Positions 1 to 7,603 of a stretch of 64,000 bases of DNA are shown here, one piece after another (the stretch's first letter is position 1; each line of letters begins with the position of its first letter). Made by a program: the position numbers and the translations under genes. This DNA is from Nisaea sp. (GTDB lineage Bacteria; Pseudomonadota; Alphaproteobacteria; Thalassobaculales; Thalassobaculaceae): the NCBI RefSeq assembly GCF_034670185.1, contig NZ_JAXMNY010000002.1:186001-250000 (forward strand), given 5' to 3'. The notes under the pieces are model-generated. The model did not search any database and was not told where the DNA came from. It worked only from the letters and a program-made list of their open reading frames with translations.

Positions 1-15
1 CTGTTCTCTTTTGCC

Positions 16-53
16 CGTTCTTCCAGCGCCCGCCCCAAGGCACCGGAAGAACG
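16..53. other. 9-bp inverted repeat past the dehydrogenase stop
   Basis: CGTTCTTCC at 16-24 and its exact reverse complement GGAAGAACG at 45-53 enclose a 20-nt loop, beginning 9 nt beyond the minus-strand dehydrogenase stop. It could stop transcription or protect the 3' end, but no T-run follows on the minus strand, so a classical intrinsic terminator is not supported. Confidence 0.35.
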
Positions 54-61
54 AACCGCCC

Positions 62-1198
62 TCAGGCCGCGTGCGGCATCAGGATCTGCCGGATGGCCGA
101 GCCGTCGGCAAGCCGGTCAAAGCCTTCATTGATATCGTCAAACCCGACCGACCGGCTGATCAGAGCGTCGATCGGCAACCGGCCTTGCTGATAGAGATCG
201 ATATAGCGCGGGATATCCCGCACCGGCACGCAACCGCCCATATAGCTGCCCCGGATCGCCTTTTCGTCCGATACCATCGCCGGCGGCGTGAAGCTGAAGG
301 TGCTGTCGGCCGGCGCCAGACCGGCGACCACAAGCTCACCGCCAGCACGCAGCAATCCGTACCCGGTCTCCATCGCCGGGATTGCTCCGGCAAAATCGAA
401 CGCGAAATCGACCCCGCCGTGCGTAATGTCCCGGACCTGTTCGGCCAGGGTGGGATCCTTGGCATTGAATGTATGTGTCGCACCAAGCTGACGGGCGAGT
501 CCCAAACGGTCGTCATTCAGGTCAATGGCGATGATCGCGCCCGCGCCAGCCACCTTGGCACCGAGCAACCCGTTCAGCCCGACGCCGCCGAGACCGATCA
601 CTGCAACGCTGTCTCCCGGCCGGATGCGGGCCGTGTTCAGCACCGCTCCGACACCGGTCATTACAGCGCATCCGAAGATCGCCGCCTTATCCAGTGGAAT
701 ACTGTCGTCGACCTTGACGCAACTGCCCCGATCAATCACCGCATATTCGGCGAAACAGGAGACACCCGAATGGTGTGCTAGTGATTCTCCAGAAGCGGAT
801 TTCAAGCGGCGTCCGCCGCCCATCAGGTCGCCCTTGGCCCTGGCCACGGCATTGACCTCACAGATTTGCGGGCGGCCTTCAAGGCACCGGCGACAGCGAC
901 CGCAATTGGCACTGAACTGGAAAACAACCGGATCGCCCGCTTTCAAATCGCGGATGCCGGGGCCAACCTCGACCACCTCGCCGGCGCCTTCATGGCCAAG
1001 CACCAAAGGCACCGGGCGCGGCCGGTTACCGTTGATCACGGAAAGATCGGAATGGCACAACCCGGCGCCGATTACCCGGACGAGAATCTCGCCCGCTTCC
1101 GGCTTCGACAGCTCCACTTCCTCGACGGAAATCGGCTTGGATTTTTCAAAAGGCGCCGTCGCCCCCGACTGCCGCAATACGGCCGCACGCATCTTCAT
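62..1198 (-). CDS. Zinc-dependent alcohol dehydrogenase (MDR family)
   Basis: A 378-aa medium-chain dehydrogenase predicted to oxidise an alcohol or hydroxymethyl adduct with NAD. Catalytic zinc ligands are visible as C48, H69 in a GHEGAGEV motif, and C177. The structural zinc lobe has C99, C102, C105 and C113. The Rossmann motif GLGGVG lies at about 202-207, followed by D226, which suggests NAD rather than NADP. Overall pattern resembles class III/aryl-alcohol type enzymes; the natural substrate cannot be read. The frame stays open upstream to 1429, but only because a 24-bp tandem repeat adds 8 codons per unit without a stop. The start at 1198 is preceded by a GGGAA-type ribosome site and begins the conserved MKMRAAV N-terminus, so the longer start is rejected. 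Confidence 0.88.
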   Translation of the reverse strand: MKMRAAVLRQSGATAPFEKSKPISVEEVELSKPEAGEILVRVIGAGLCHSDLSVINGNRPRPVPLVLGHEGAGEVVEVGPGIRDLKAGDPVVFQFSANCGRCRRCLEGRPQICEVNAVARAKGDLMGGGRRLKSASGESLAHHSGVSCFAEYAVIDRGSCVKVDDSIPLDKAAIFGCAVMTGVGAVLNTARIRPGDSVAVIGLGGVGLNGLLGAKVAGAGAIIAIDLNDDRLGLARQLGATHTFNAKDPTLAEQVRDITHGGVDFAFDFAGAIPAMETGYGLLRAGGELVVAGLAPADSTFSFTPPAMVSDEKAIRGSYMGGCVPVRDIPRYIDLYQQGRLPIDALISRSVGFDDINEGFDRLADGSAIRQILMPHAA

Positions 1199-1228
1199 GA
1201 CTGTTTCCCATTCCCGTTTTTTGCTTTG

Positions 1229-1348
1229 TTTTGCCGCCGGTCGGCAGCGCGGTTTTGCCGCCGGTCGGCAGCGCGGTTTTGCCGCCGGTCGGCAGCGCGG
1301 TTTTGCCGCCAGTCGGCAGCGCGGTTTTGCCGCCAGTCGGCGGCGCGG
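1229..1348. repeat. Five tandem copies of a 24-bp repeat
   Basis: Five head-to-tail 24-bp units begin at 1229, 1253, 1277, 1301 and 1325. Units 1-3 are identical; unit 4 differs by one base (GGTCGG to AGTCGG) and unit 5 by a second (CAG to CGG). Each unit holds the near-palindrome GCCGGTCGGC followed by GCGCGG and a TTTT run. The array lies 31 nt upstream of the dehydrogenase start, so it is in that gene's leader or promoter. The period of 24 keeps all frames open, which creates spurious ORFs on both strands. Confidence 0.95.
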
Positions 1349-1533
1349 CCCGGCATTGAACACGCCGACCCTGAAAGAATGACACCAGCAGTTTACGCCG
1401 CCCCTGCCCTTGCGGCAATCGTATGACAAACCTCTCCAGGAGACCGGGCCAGGGACTGAGCGGCGTTTATGTCTCGCGTCCAGTATGCCCGGGAGCTATA
1501 GAAAACGCTCCGAAGACCAACCGGATCAGCCCC

Positions 1534-1989
1534 ATGTCTCTCATCTTCCGCCGTGCCGCCGAGACCGATCTTCCCGCCATCATCGCCATGCTCGCCGACG
1601 ACGAACTCGGACGGGAGCGAGAGGATACCAGCGTGCCCGTTGCCGACTGTTACCGGACTGCCTTCAAAGCAATCTCAGCGGACAAGAACCAGCTTCTTGC
1701 GGTCGCGGAGAAAGACGGCGCCGTCATCGGTACCCTCCAACTCACCTTCCTGCCCGGCCTTTCGCACCAAGGCCTCTGGCGCGGCCAGATCGAATCCGTG
1801 CGGATCTCCTCAGCCATACGCGGCGGCGGGGTCGGGCGGCAATTCCTGGAATGGGCCATCGCCACCTGCAAGGAAAACAGATGCGCGATCATACAGCTGA
1901 CCAGCGACAAGAGCCGGTCGGATGCCATCCGGTTCTATGAAAGCCTCGGCTTCAAGGCGAGCCATGAGGGTTTCAAGCTGAAGATCTGA
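1534..1989 (+). CDS. GNAT family N-acetyltransferase
   Basis: A 151-aa protein that fills the single GNAT fold. It opens with the usual FRRAAETDLPAI strand-helix, and carries the acetyl-CoA loop region VRISSAIRGGGVGRQFLEWA (R/Q-x-x-G-x-G/A signature) at about 89-108 and the C-terminal SDAIRFYESLGF motif typical of the family. It transfers an acetyl group to an unknown amine, in the cytosol. The frame is open from 1423, but residues before 1534 do not look like GNAT sequence, and the ATG at 1534 aligns with normal family N-termini. It converges with the methyltransferase gene 20 nt away. Confidence 0.85.
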   Translation: MSLIFRRAAETDLPAIIAMLADDELGREREDTSVPVADCYRTAFKAISADKNQLLAVAEKDGAVIGTLQLTFLPGLSHQGLWRGQIESVRISSAIRGGGVGRQFLEWAIATCKENRCAIIQLTSDKSRSDAIRFYESLGFKASHEGFKLKI

Positions 1990-2009
1990 GCGCCTCGGTA
2001 CCTCTCGGT

Positions 2010-3257
2010 TCAATCACGCGGCAGGCAGTAGAAGATCGACTCGTACCGGGTCATCGAATAGCTGCCAAAATAGAAATCATACCCCTCGCACATCTCCATC
2101 AGCGCAAGCGGCATTTCCCAGAGATGCCGTGTTGCATGATAAACGCTGAAAGCGAGCTTGGGGCGGTATCGGGCGATGATCGGCGCGATGTCCTTGAGGA
2201 TCATCTCCTCAGCCCCCTCCACGTCGAACTTCATGAGGTCGATGCGGTCTGGAGCCATTTCCTCGACCAGCGACGTGATTTTCCGGGTCGGGAAGGTTTG
2301 GAGCTTGTCGGGGCTTCGCTCCTTCGCCTCCTGCGTCATTGAATACTCGTGGGATGCCGCCTGCCCGTCGTCATACGCGAGGAAATCGGCCACACCATCT
2401 TCGTTCGTGACGCAGTAAGGCCAGATTTCAGCGACGCCCTCGAATTGCTCCATTGCCGTGCGAACGGAGCGTGACAGGAAACGGTAGCCCAGCGGATCGA
2501 TATTGATGAGCCGGCCGCGTCCCTTCATCAGCGCGGCGAAGACCGGGAGCTCAAACCCGTCGAAAACACCGAAATTCAGGACTGTATCGCCCGGAAAAAC
2601 CCGCGCGTATTCGAAATATTGCTGACCCCGGAGCATTGTATTGACGAAACATTCCGCCCTATTCGCCGGAGTGCCGAGAAGCACGGACCGGTAGGCATTC
2701 TTGCTGCACTCATCAGCGAGCGCAGACCCTACAACATTGATCTGCCCTACATGCGCCTTGATCCGGTTTGGATCGTTCAGAGACGGAAACAAGTGGGGCG
2801 CGATGCTGATCTTGCCATCCTCGGCCTTGGCATGCCCGTCCCGCAGCAACATTTCCGTGGCAACGTTCGATGGCAGCTGGATAACGTCCGTACGGTCCGC
2901 CACCGGATCGCGGCCAACCATCTGGGCATACCTGGTCATGAAAACCGCGAGCCCGTTCGACGGGCAATCCGTCGCGAAAGGAAACACGAGGATACGGTCT
3001 GCCGTCCACCCTGCTGAACCGAGTTCGGCGACGCGGCGAAGCCAGTCCGGCTCGGGAATGAGGACGACATTGTCACCGGTTGGTGCCGGGACAGTTCCCT
3101 CTTCAACCACTCCTGAAAACAAGGCTCCAGGCCGGATCAGCTTGATCAGGTTGATGAGCCCATGGGTCAGCGCATCCGTGCCGTAGATCAGATACGGGCA
3201 ATCCGGCATCTCTATCGGGTGGGTGATCGGCGTGTAATCGGATGCGGATGAAGTCAT
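2010..3257 (-). CDS. FkbM family methyltransferase
   Basis: A 415-aa protein. The C-terminal half (roughly residues 220-400) is a SAM-dependent methyltransferase of the FkbM type: a FGVFDGFELPVFAAL motif I-like segment, the acidic strand end GRLINIDPLG, and the family-typical RIDLMKFDVEGAEEMIL block. FkbM enzymes O-methylate sugars and polyketides. The N-terminal 200 residues are not recognised; they contain a nucleotide-sugar-like or glycan-recognition candidate region (VVLIPEPDWLRR, VFPFATDCPSNG) but no named motif. ATG at 3257. The gene stands alone, converging with the GNAT gene. Confidence 0.75.
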   Translation of the reverse strand: MTSSASDYTPITHPIEMPDCPYLIYGTDALTHGLINLIKLIRPGALFSGVVEEGTVPAPTGDNVVLIPEPDWLRRVAELGSAGWTADRILVFPFATDCPSNGLAVFMTRYAQMVGRDPVADRTDVIQLPSNVATEMLLRDGHAKAEDGKISIAPHLFPSLNDPNRIKAHVGQINVVGSALADECSKNAYRSVLLGTPANRAECFVNTMLRGQQYFEYARVFPGDTVLNFGVFDGFELPVFAALMKGRGRLINIDPLGYRFLSRSVRTAMEQFEGVAEIWPYCVTNEDGVADFLAYDDGQAASHEYSMTQEAKERSPDKLQTFPTRKITSLVEEMAPDRIDLMKFDVEGAEEMILKDIAPIIARYRPKLAFSVYHATRHLWEMPLALMEMCEGYDFYFGSYSMTRYESIFYCLPRD

Positions 3258-3441
3258 TGATCGCCAGGAAAACAGATTCGGTTATGAGGAGAAATACATC
3301 GTCTCCCGTTGCGCGGAAACAAATTGCCGCTATAGGGCTGCGGTCCCGGGCGATTCCGCGCCTCCATTTTCAGTGAGAGCGACGAAGGGCCAATACCTAT
3401 TGCTCATCCCGCACCGATTCTAGATCCTTGATGGTGATAAT

Positions 3442-3580
3442 GGTTCCATAGAAGGCAAAGCCTGTGGACTAAGAGGGAACACGGAAGGGACGCCCCAAAA
3501 GGGGCCCGAGCCGTCACTGCCTCCGCAACTGTAAGCGTGAGCGCTTCCAAGACGTCACTGACCAACGGCCGGCTCTGTCG
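3442..3580 (+). ncRNA. Cobalamin riboswitch-like RNA, 3' part degenerate
   Basis: The plus strand carries the ordered elements of the cobalamin aptamer 5' half: GGTTCC (3442), AGGGAAC (about 3474-3480), a GC hairpin GCCCCAAAAGGGGC, and the near-invariant B12 core CTGCCTCCGCAACTGTAAGC beginning at 3518. Then comes GTCACTGACC at about 3554, which matches the GCCACTG segment. The expected GGGAAGGC box and the final CAGGAGACCTGCC box are not recognisable. A strong terminator starts 33 nt later and the next gene is on the opposite strand, so no regulated gene is visible. It could be a decayed riboswitch, a divergent variant, or the leader of a short regulatory RNA. Confidence 0.6.
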
Positions 3581-3612
3581 CACCGGCGTCTGACGCATCT
3601 GGACCTGAACGA

Positions 3613-3640
3613 AAAAACGGCCTCCGAAGAGGCCGTTTTT
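3613..3640. terminator. Bidirectional intrinsic terminator
   Basis: A 12-bp perfect stem AAAAACGGCCTC / GAGGCCGTTTTT closes on a CGAA loop and is flanked by T-runs in both directions. On the minus strand it follows the SDR gene stop at 3676; on the plus strand it directly follows the riboswitch-like element. Confidence 0.9.
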
Positions 3641-3675
3641 GTTTGTGGCTGGACTGTAACTCAACAGGCCATCGC

Positions 3676-4443
3676 TCAGCGGTAGGTTTGCCCGCCATCG
3701 AGATCGACCACGATCCCTGTCGCCCAGCCCGCACGCGGCGAGCAGAGGAACGTCACCACGTCGGCGATCTCCTCCACAGTGGCGGCCCGGCCCAGAGGCT
3801 GGCCAGCCAGGAAATCCTGCCAGCGATCCGCATCGCCCTTCTCGTCCGCAGCCTTGGTCTTCAGCAGGGTGACAAGACGGTCTGTCGCAACCAGTCCCGG
3901 ATTGACGCCAAGCACGCGCATGCCATCCGCCAGCGCGTTCGAGCCCATCGCCTTGGTGAAGGCGTTGAGCGAGGCATTGCCCGCGGTGCCGGCGATGTAT
4001 TTCGGATCCAGTTTCACGCCCGCGAGACCGATGACATTGAAGATCACGCCCCCGCCCTTCTCTTTCATCAGGGCATAGAAGGTACGGGTCATGTTGATAT
4101 AGCCGAACACCTTAAGGTCCCAGGCAGCCCGCCAGGTGGCCTCGTCGATGGCCTGCAAATCACCGCCCGGAATGGCGCCCGCATTGTTCACGACAATATC
4201 CGGCACCGGCAGTGCGCCGCCGAGCGCTTCCACGGCACCCGGGGCGGACAGATCCACAGGATGAATGGTGCAGGTGGCGCCTGCCGAGACCAACTCATCC
4301 CGCGCCTGCTCCAGCCGCTCTCCATCTCGGGCAACCAGATGTACCCCGCACCCCTCAGCCGCGAACACGTTCGCGCAGCCGAGACCAATTCCCTTCGATG
4401 CGCCGGTGATCAGAACGCTTTTACCTTCAAGTCCTAGATCCAT
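3676..4443 (-). CDS. SDR-family protein with non-canonical active site
   Basis: A 255-aa short-chain dehydrogenase/reductase fold: cofactor loop TGASKGIG at 13-20, NNAG at 86-89, and C-terminal WATGIVVDLDGG. The catalytic positions are unusual. The Ser strand, normally N-[IV]-S-S, reads NVIG at 136-139. The YxxxK motif aligns to G152-x3-N156 in a segment ending NASLNAFTKAMG, although Y149 sits nearby. A distinct SDR clade with this kind of AGNA segment exists as I recall, so this may be a specialised subfamily rather than a dead enzyme. The ATG at 4443 is preferred over the GTG at 4461 because GGGAGG lies 6-7 nt upstream of it. Confidence 0.8.
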   Translation of the reverse strand: MDLGLEGKSVLITGASKGIGLGCANVFAAEGCGVHLVARDGERLEQARDELVSAGATCTIHPVDLSAPGAVEALGGALPVPDIVVNNAGAIPGGDLQAIDEATWRAAWDLKVFGYINMTRTFYALMKEKGGGVIFNVIGLAGVKLDPKYIAGTAGNASLNAFTKAMGSNALADGMRVLGVNPGLVATDRLVTLLKTKAADEKGDADRWQDFLAGQPLGRAATVEEIADVVTFLCSPRAGWATGIVVDLDGGQTYR

Positions 4444-4462
4444 CTCGATCCTCCCTGTCACT

Positions 4463-4489
4463 GACTGGAGCGGTCGGGCCGCTCCAGTC
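4463..4489. promoter_or_regulatory. 11-bp stem-loop in SDR leader
   Basis: GACTGGAGCGG (4463-4473) and CCGCTCCAGTC (4479-4489) form a perfect 11-bp stem with a 5-nt loop. On the minus strand it ends 19 nt before the SDR start and just upstream of its GGGAGG site, so it would fold in the mRNA leader. No T-run follows, so it is not a standard terminator. Confidence 0.5.
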
Positions 4490-4940
4490 CAGCTTTCGAA
4501 CAGTATCAGGAGGATAAAGGCACGGCGCCATGCTCCTCTCGCCAGTCGGAAAGGAAAACGGCCCAGTCAGCACCGGATGAAAGCCGGGAATATCAAGATC
4601 ATATCAAGCTGCCGGCGCTTTCCACGGATCCCGCTTCGGCCATAAGAACAGCAACGAGATAAAAGCGGCATGCATTAACCGCAAGGCTAAACCCTGACCT
4701 ATGCGGGGGAAAACCCGGTCTATCCATTGACCCCCATCCGATTCGGAGTCACCCTTCTCTTGTCCCATCCGGACACACGGAATCCACAACAGGGAGGTCG
4801 TATATCGCGATGGAGCCACCGAATCAGGCAACGCGTTCCTGAGAACGGAACGCGACGGCAACAAGCGGCAGCTGACGCTTCAAGTCCGCAGACATACCAA
4901 GTTTTTGAGAGCTAAACGCTCGATAGTCTGTTTTATGCAA
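4490..4940. other. Non-coding stretch, no gene recognised
   Basis: About 450 bases between the SDR leader hairpin and the hairpins upstream of the exonuclease. Open frames here are short and have no recognisable protein features or ribosome sites. It presumably holds the divergent promoters of the SDR gene and the exonuclease, but I cannot place them. Confidence 0.5.
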
Positions 4941-4942
4941 GA

Positions 4943-5000
4943 AGCATGTAATCATGCTATGCCCCACTCGACGCTTATGCGCGGTGGGGCTTTGCATTTC
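4943..5000 (+). terminator. Paired hairpins with U-rich tail (possible sRNA end)
   Basis: Two consecutive hairpins: AGCATG-TAAT-CATGCT at 4943-4958, then GCCCCAC (4961-4967) pairing with GTGGGGC (4984-4990), with an inner CGC-TTAT-GCG stem, followed by CTTTGCATTTC. This looks like the 3' end of a short transcript, or an attenuator 60 nt before the exonuclease gene. No upstream gene on this strand needs it, which makes a small RNA possible. Confidence 0.35.
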
Positions 5001-5059
5001 AGCCCCTCTTATCCCGCGTCAACTGAAAACGAGCCCGGGAATCACGGATAGCCCCTGCA

Positions 5060-5647
5060 ATGCATAAAAACCTGCGCCATGACCGGGTGCTGGTCGTCGA
5101 TCTTGAGCTGACCTGCTGGGACGGGCTGCCGCCCAACGGTGAGCGTCCGGAGATCATTGAGATCGGTGTTGCCGAGATTGACCTGAAGCGGGACGAGATC
5201 AGCCGTACAGTTTCCATGCTGACCAGACCCACCGCCTCCCGCATTTCCCCGTTCTGCAACGGTTTCACAGGCATTACGGATGAAATGATAGAGGCTGATG
5301 GGATTCCTTTCGAGGATGCCTGCCGGCAATTGCGCAAGACCTACGGGTCGACGTCAAAACTCTGGGTCGGTTGGGGCAGCGACGATGCGCTGCTCGATAC
5401 CGAGGTTCAGGCAAAGGGCGCCATCGATCCGGCCTCGCACTGCTACCTCGATCTCTGCCAGGTCCAGGAATATGTCCTGGCCGGGGGACGCCGGATTTCT
5501 CTCGACGAAGCATTGAAAGTGATGAAGCTGGAGCGGGCCGGAACGGCGCATCGAGCTCTCGGCGACGCTATCGATACGGCCCGCCTGTTTCTGGCCTGGC
5601 GGGAGCGGTTCGGTCTCGGCGCCTTGCCGCACGAGCACTTCGACTGA
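5060..5647 (+). CDS. DEDDh 3'-5' exonuclease (ERI1/KapD-like)
   Basis: A 195-aa single-domain exonuclease that removes nucleotides from 3' ends of RNA or DNA using two metal ions. Exo I is VVDLELTCW (D-x-E) near residues 12-20, Exo II lies around WVGWGSDDALLDTE with the acidic D, and Exo III is HRALGDAIDTARLF with the DEDDh histidine and final aspartate. The spacing and the CW after the D-x-E motif resemble the ERI1/KapD group rather than polymerase III epsilon. ATG at 5060. It converges with the cyclotransferase-like gene, 10 nt away. The substrate is unknown. Confidence 0.85.
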   Translation: MHKNLRHDRVLVVDLELTCWDGLPPNGERPEIIEIGVAEIDLKRDEISRTVSMLTRPTASRISPFCNGFTGITDEMIEADGIPFEDACRQLRKTYGSTSKLWVGWGSDDALLDTEVQAKGAIDPASHCYLDLCQVQEYVLAGGRRISLDEALKVMKLERAGTAHRALGDAIDTARLFLAWRERFGLGALPHEHFD

Positions 5648-5657
5648 GACCGTTCTC

Positions 5658-6143
5658 TCAGCTCCCGTAGATTTCCCTGACCGTATTGAGCCAGAGACGA
5701 TCCGCCGCTTCAGGGTCAAGCACGCCAAAGCCGGCCATATAGATCCCGGCGACCTTCAGGAACCGGTCTTTCTCGTCACGGACCCAATCCGCATAGGACC
5801 AGGTGATATCCATCGGCGCGATATTCCGCACGGCGCCGCAATAGAGAGCCCTCGCCGGCCCCGATGCGGTCTCGACTGAACATTGCTCAATGGCGAAATC
5901 GAAATCCTCGAAGAACCGGATGCGCTGATCGTCCTCACGCCCATAGTCACGCAGGAGAAGGCCTTCGACCTGCCCATCGGGAGCTTCGACCAGGGCTGGA
6001 TAAGGCTCGCCTTCTACCCGAACACGGGCAAAGCCGGACAGGGTTGCCACCGTCGAGAGCCGTCCCGGATCACGACCTAGGACAAGGGAGAGCACGTCCG
6101 GATCCATCAGGGTACCGAAAAAGAAGTACGGAATAACTTTCAT
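5658..6143 (-). CDS. Gamma-glutamylcyclotransferase/AIG2-like family protein
   Basis: A 161-aa protein of the gamma-glutamylcyclotransferase (AIG2-like) fold. The opening YFFFGTLMDPDVLSLVLG corresponds to the family's Y-G-S/T-L substrate-binding loop; V-E-G-L-L-L and the acidic DQRIRFFEDFDF region follow, the latter supplying the probable catalytic glutamate. Members cyclise or cleave gamma-glutamyl amines, but many are uncharacterised. The start at 6143 is the ATG of MKVIPYFF; the longer frame to 6335 overlaps the next gene and lacks family sequence. Only 4 nt separate it from the upstream secreted protein gene, so the two are probably cotranscribed. Confidence 0.75.
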   Translation of the reverse strand: MKVIPYFFFGTLMDPDVLSLVLGRDPGRLSTVATLSGFARVRVEGEPYPALVEAPDGQVEGLLLRDYGREDDQRIRFFEDFDFAIEQCSVETASGPARALYCGAVRNIAPMDITWSYADWVRDEKDRFLKVAGIYMAGFGVLDPEAADRLWLNTVREIYGS

Positions 6144-6147
6144 CGGA

Positions 6148-6612
6148 CTAACGTTTATCCGCCAGATAGACCGTACAGCGGGTCGATCCCTCATGCCTGA
6201 ACACATAGATTCCGTCTTCGACTTCCATGCGTCGTGGCCGCCGGATATCTCGTGAGCGTGCGGCACGGTAGAATTCGCCGCCGATCCGGACGAAACCACC
6301 GCCAAAGCGCCGGAACTGACCACCCCGGCATGCATCCGTCGCCGTTTTATCCAGCTCGACGACTTGCCTCAACGGCCTGCTATCCATGAAAAACATGCCG
6401 GCTTTCCGCGGGTTCTCGTAGATCGTTTTTTTAACCACCGAGACGCGTTTCATCCGCCATTTCGGCTTCTCCGCCACCCGTGACAGGTGGCGCGGGTTGG
6501 TGCGCTCAGGCGACATGCGGTCCGCCACGGACGATGAGACCGGCACAGTGCCACCGGCCGCAAGCGCAGCCAGCAAGCACGCCGTACGAACAAATCGAAT
6601 GGGGTTCTTCAT
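6148..6612 (-). CDS. Small secreted basic protein, function unknown
   Basis: A 154-aa protein I do not recognise. The first ~22 residues form a signal peptide (charged start, ACLLAALAAGG core). The mature part is strongly basic, with two cysteines (DACRGG and STRCTVY) that could form a disulfide in the periplasm, and a FRRFGGGFVRIGGEFYRA segment. It lies 4 nt upstream of the cyclotransferase-like gene and 24 nt downstream of the formamidase-family gene, all on the minus strand. Confidence 0.6.
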   Translation of the reverse strand: MKNPIRFVRTACLLAALAAGGTVPVSSSVADRMSPERTNPRHLSRVAEKPKWRMKRVSVVKKTIYENPRKAGMFFMDSRPLRQVVELDKTATDACRGGQFRRFGGGFVRIGGEFYRAARSRDIRRPRRMEVEDGIYVFRHEGSTRCTVYLADKR

Positions 6613-6636
6613 TTTATCACCCGTTCATCGTTCCGT

Positions 6637-7581
6637 TCAGCTGGCATCCGCCAGCAGGTGTTTGGCCAACATAACATGGATCCCCTTGTTTCCGTTGACC
6701 ATTTGCGTGACCCGAAGGTCCGCGGCCAGGCTGCACAGCATGTAAGCTTCGGCTCGGGTACGGCTCGTACGGGCCGTGATCAGATCGAGCATCTGACGCA
6801 ACGCGTCCCGGCCCGCTTCGTCCAGGTCCTCGTTGAAGGCCATGGTAATGAAATGATCCGGCGTTTCGGCGCGCGGCAGGGTCAGACTCATGTCATCCCG
6901 CACCGTCAGGCGGAAGCGGCCCTCAAGAGCGGTTTCGATGGCTGTCACGCAGACTTCGCCGTCACCCTGGGCGCCGTGCCCGTCACCAGCGGAGAACAGC
7001 GCTCCCTCGACAAAGACAGGCAGGTAGAGGGTTGTGCCCGCCACCAGTTCCTTGTTGTCCAGATTGCCGCCGTTCGCGCGCGGCTGAATGGTACTGACCC
7101 GGCCCCATACCGGCGGCGGCGCAACGCCCATTACGCCGAAAAACGGATGCAGCGGCAGCTCAAGCCCCCACGGCAGGCGACCGATATTCCGCTCGGTATC
7201 GATGGCGATGATGGAAAGGGTGATCTCGTCGAAGTCATCCGGCAACGCGCCCTTGAGCGGCGCGCTGTAATTGAAGCCCCAATCCTGCCGGACCTTCACG
7301 TCGAGAATGTCGACCTGCAGCACATGTCCGGGCTTGGCGCCTTCGACATAGACCGGGCCGGTCAGAATATGGCCAGGCAGTCCCGGGCGCACCTCGTCGA
7401 TAACGGCCTGATGTTCGGGGAGAACGGTGTAGCCATCACCCGGCAAGACCGGCGTGTCACCGGAGATCGACTGGATGGTGACCTCCTCGCCCGAGGAAAT
7501 CGTCAAGGCCGGAGTAAGATCTGCATCGAAGAATCCCCAATGCACCGTATCCGGACTGCTCTTGAGCATATGCCCCCGCAT
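6637..7581 (-). CDS. Acetamidase/formamidase family protein
   Basis: A 314-aa cytosolic hydrolase of the FmdA/AmdA family, which releases ammonia from formamide or acetamide and related small amides. Family landmarks: TVHWGFFDADLTPAL near the N-terminus, HILTGPVYVEGAKPGHVLQVDI, PPPVWGRVSTIQPRANGGN, and the acidic-histidine segment GDGHGAQGDGEVC at about 205-217. It is at the short end of the family. ATG at 7581 with AAGGGG 7 nt upstream. The true substrate cannot be told from sequence. Confidence 0.85.
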   Translation of the reverse strand: MRGHMLKSSPDTVHWGFFDADLTPALTISSGEEVTIQSISGDTPVLPGDGYTVLPEHQAVIDEVRPGLPGHILTGPVYVEGAKPGHVLQVDILDVKVRQDWGFNYSAPLKGALPDDFDEITLSIIAIDTERNIGRLPWGLELPLHPFFGVMGVAPPPVWGRVSTIQPRANGGNLDNKELVAGTTLYLPVFVEGALFSAGDGHGAQGDGEVCVTAIETALEGRFRLTVRDDMSLTLPRAETPDHFITMAFNEDLDEAGRDALRQMLDLITARTSRTRAEAYMLCSLAADLRVTQMVNGNKGIHVMLAKHLLADAS

Positions 7582-7603
7582 AGCTACCCCTTCCGTATTT
7601 GAA

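Noticed and set aside
1229..1348. Tandem repeat as a CRISPR array
   Set aside because: There are no unique spacers between units, and no cas genes nearby.
1199..1429. N-terminal extension of the alcohol dehydrogenase
   Set aside because: It is made of the 24-bp repeat translated as an 8-residue unit; the conserved start and ribosome site are at 1198.
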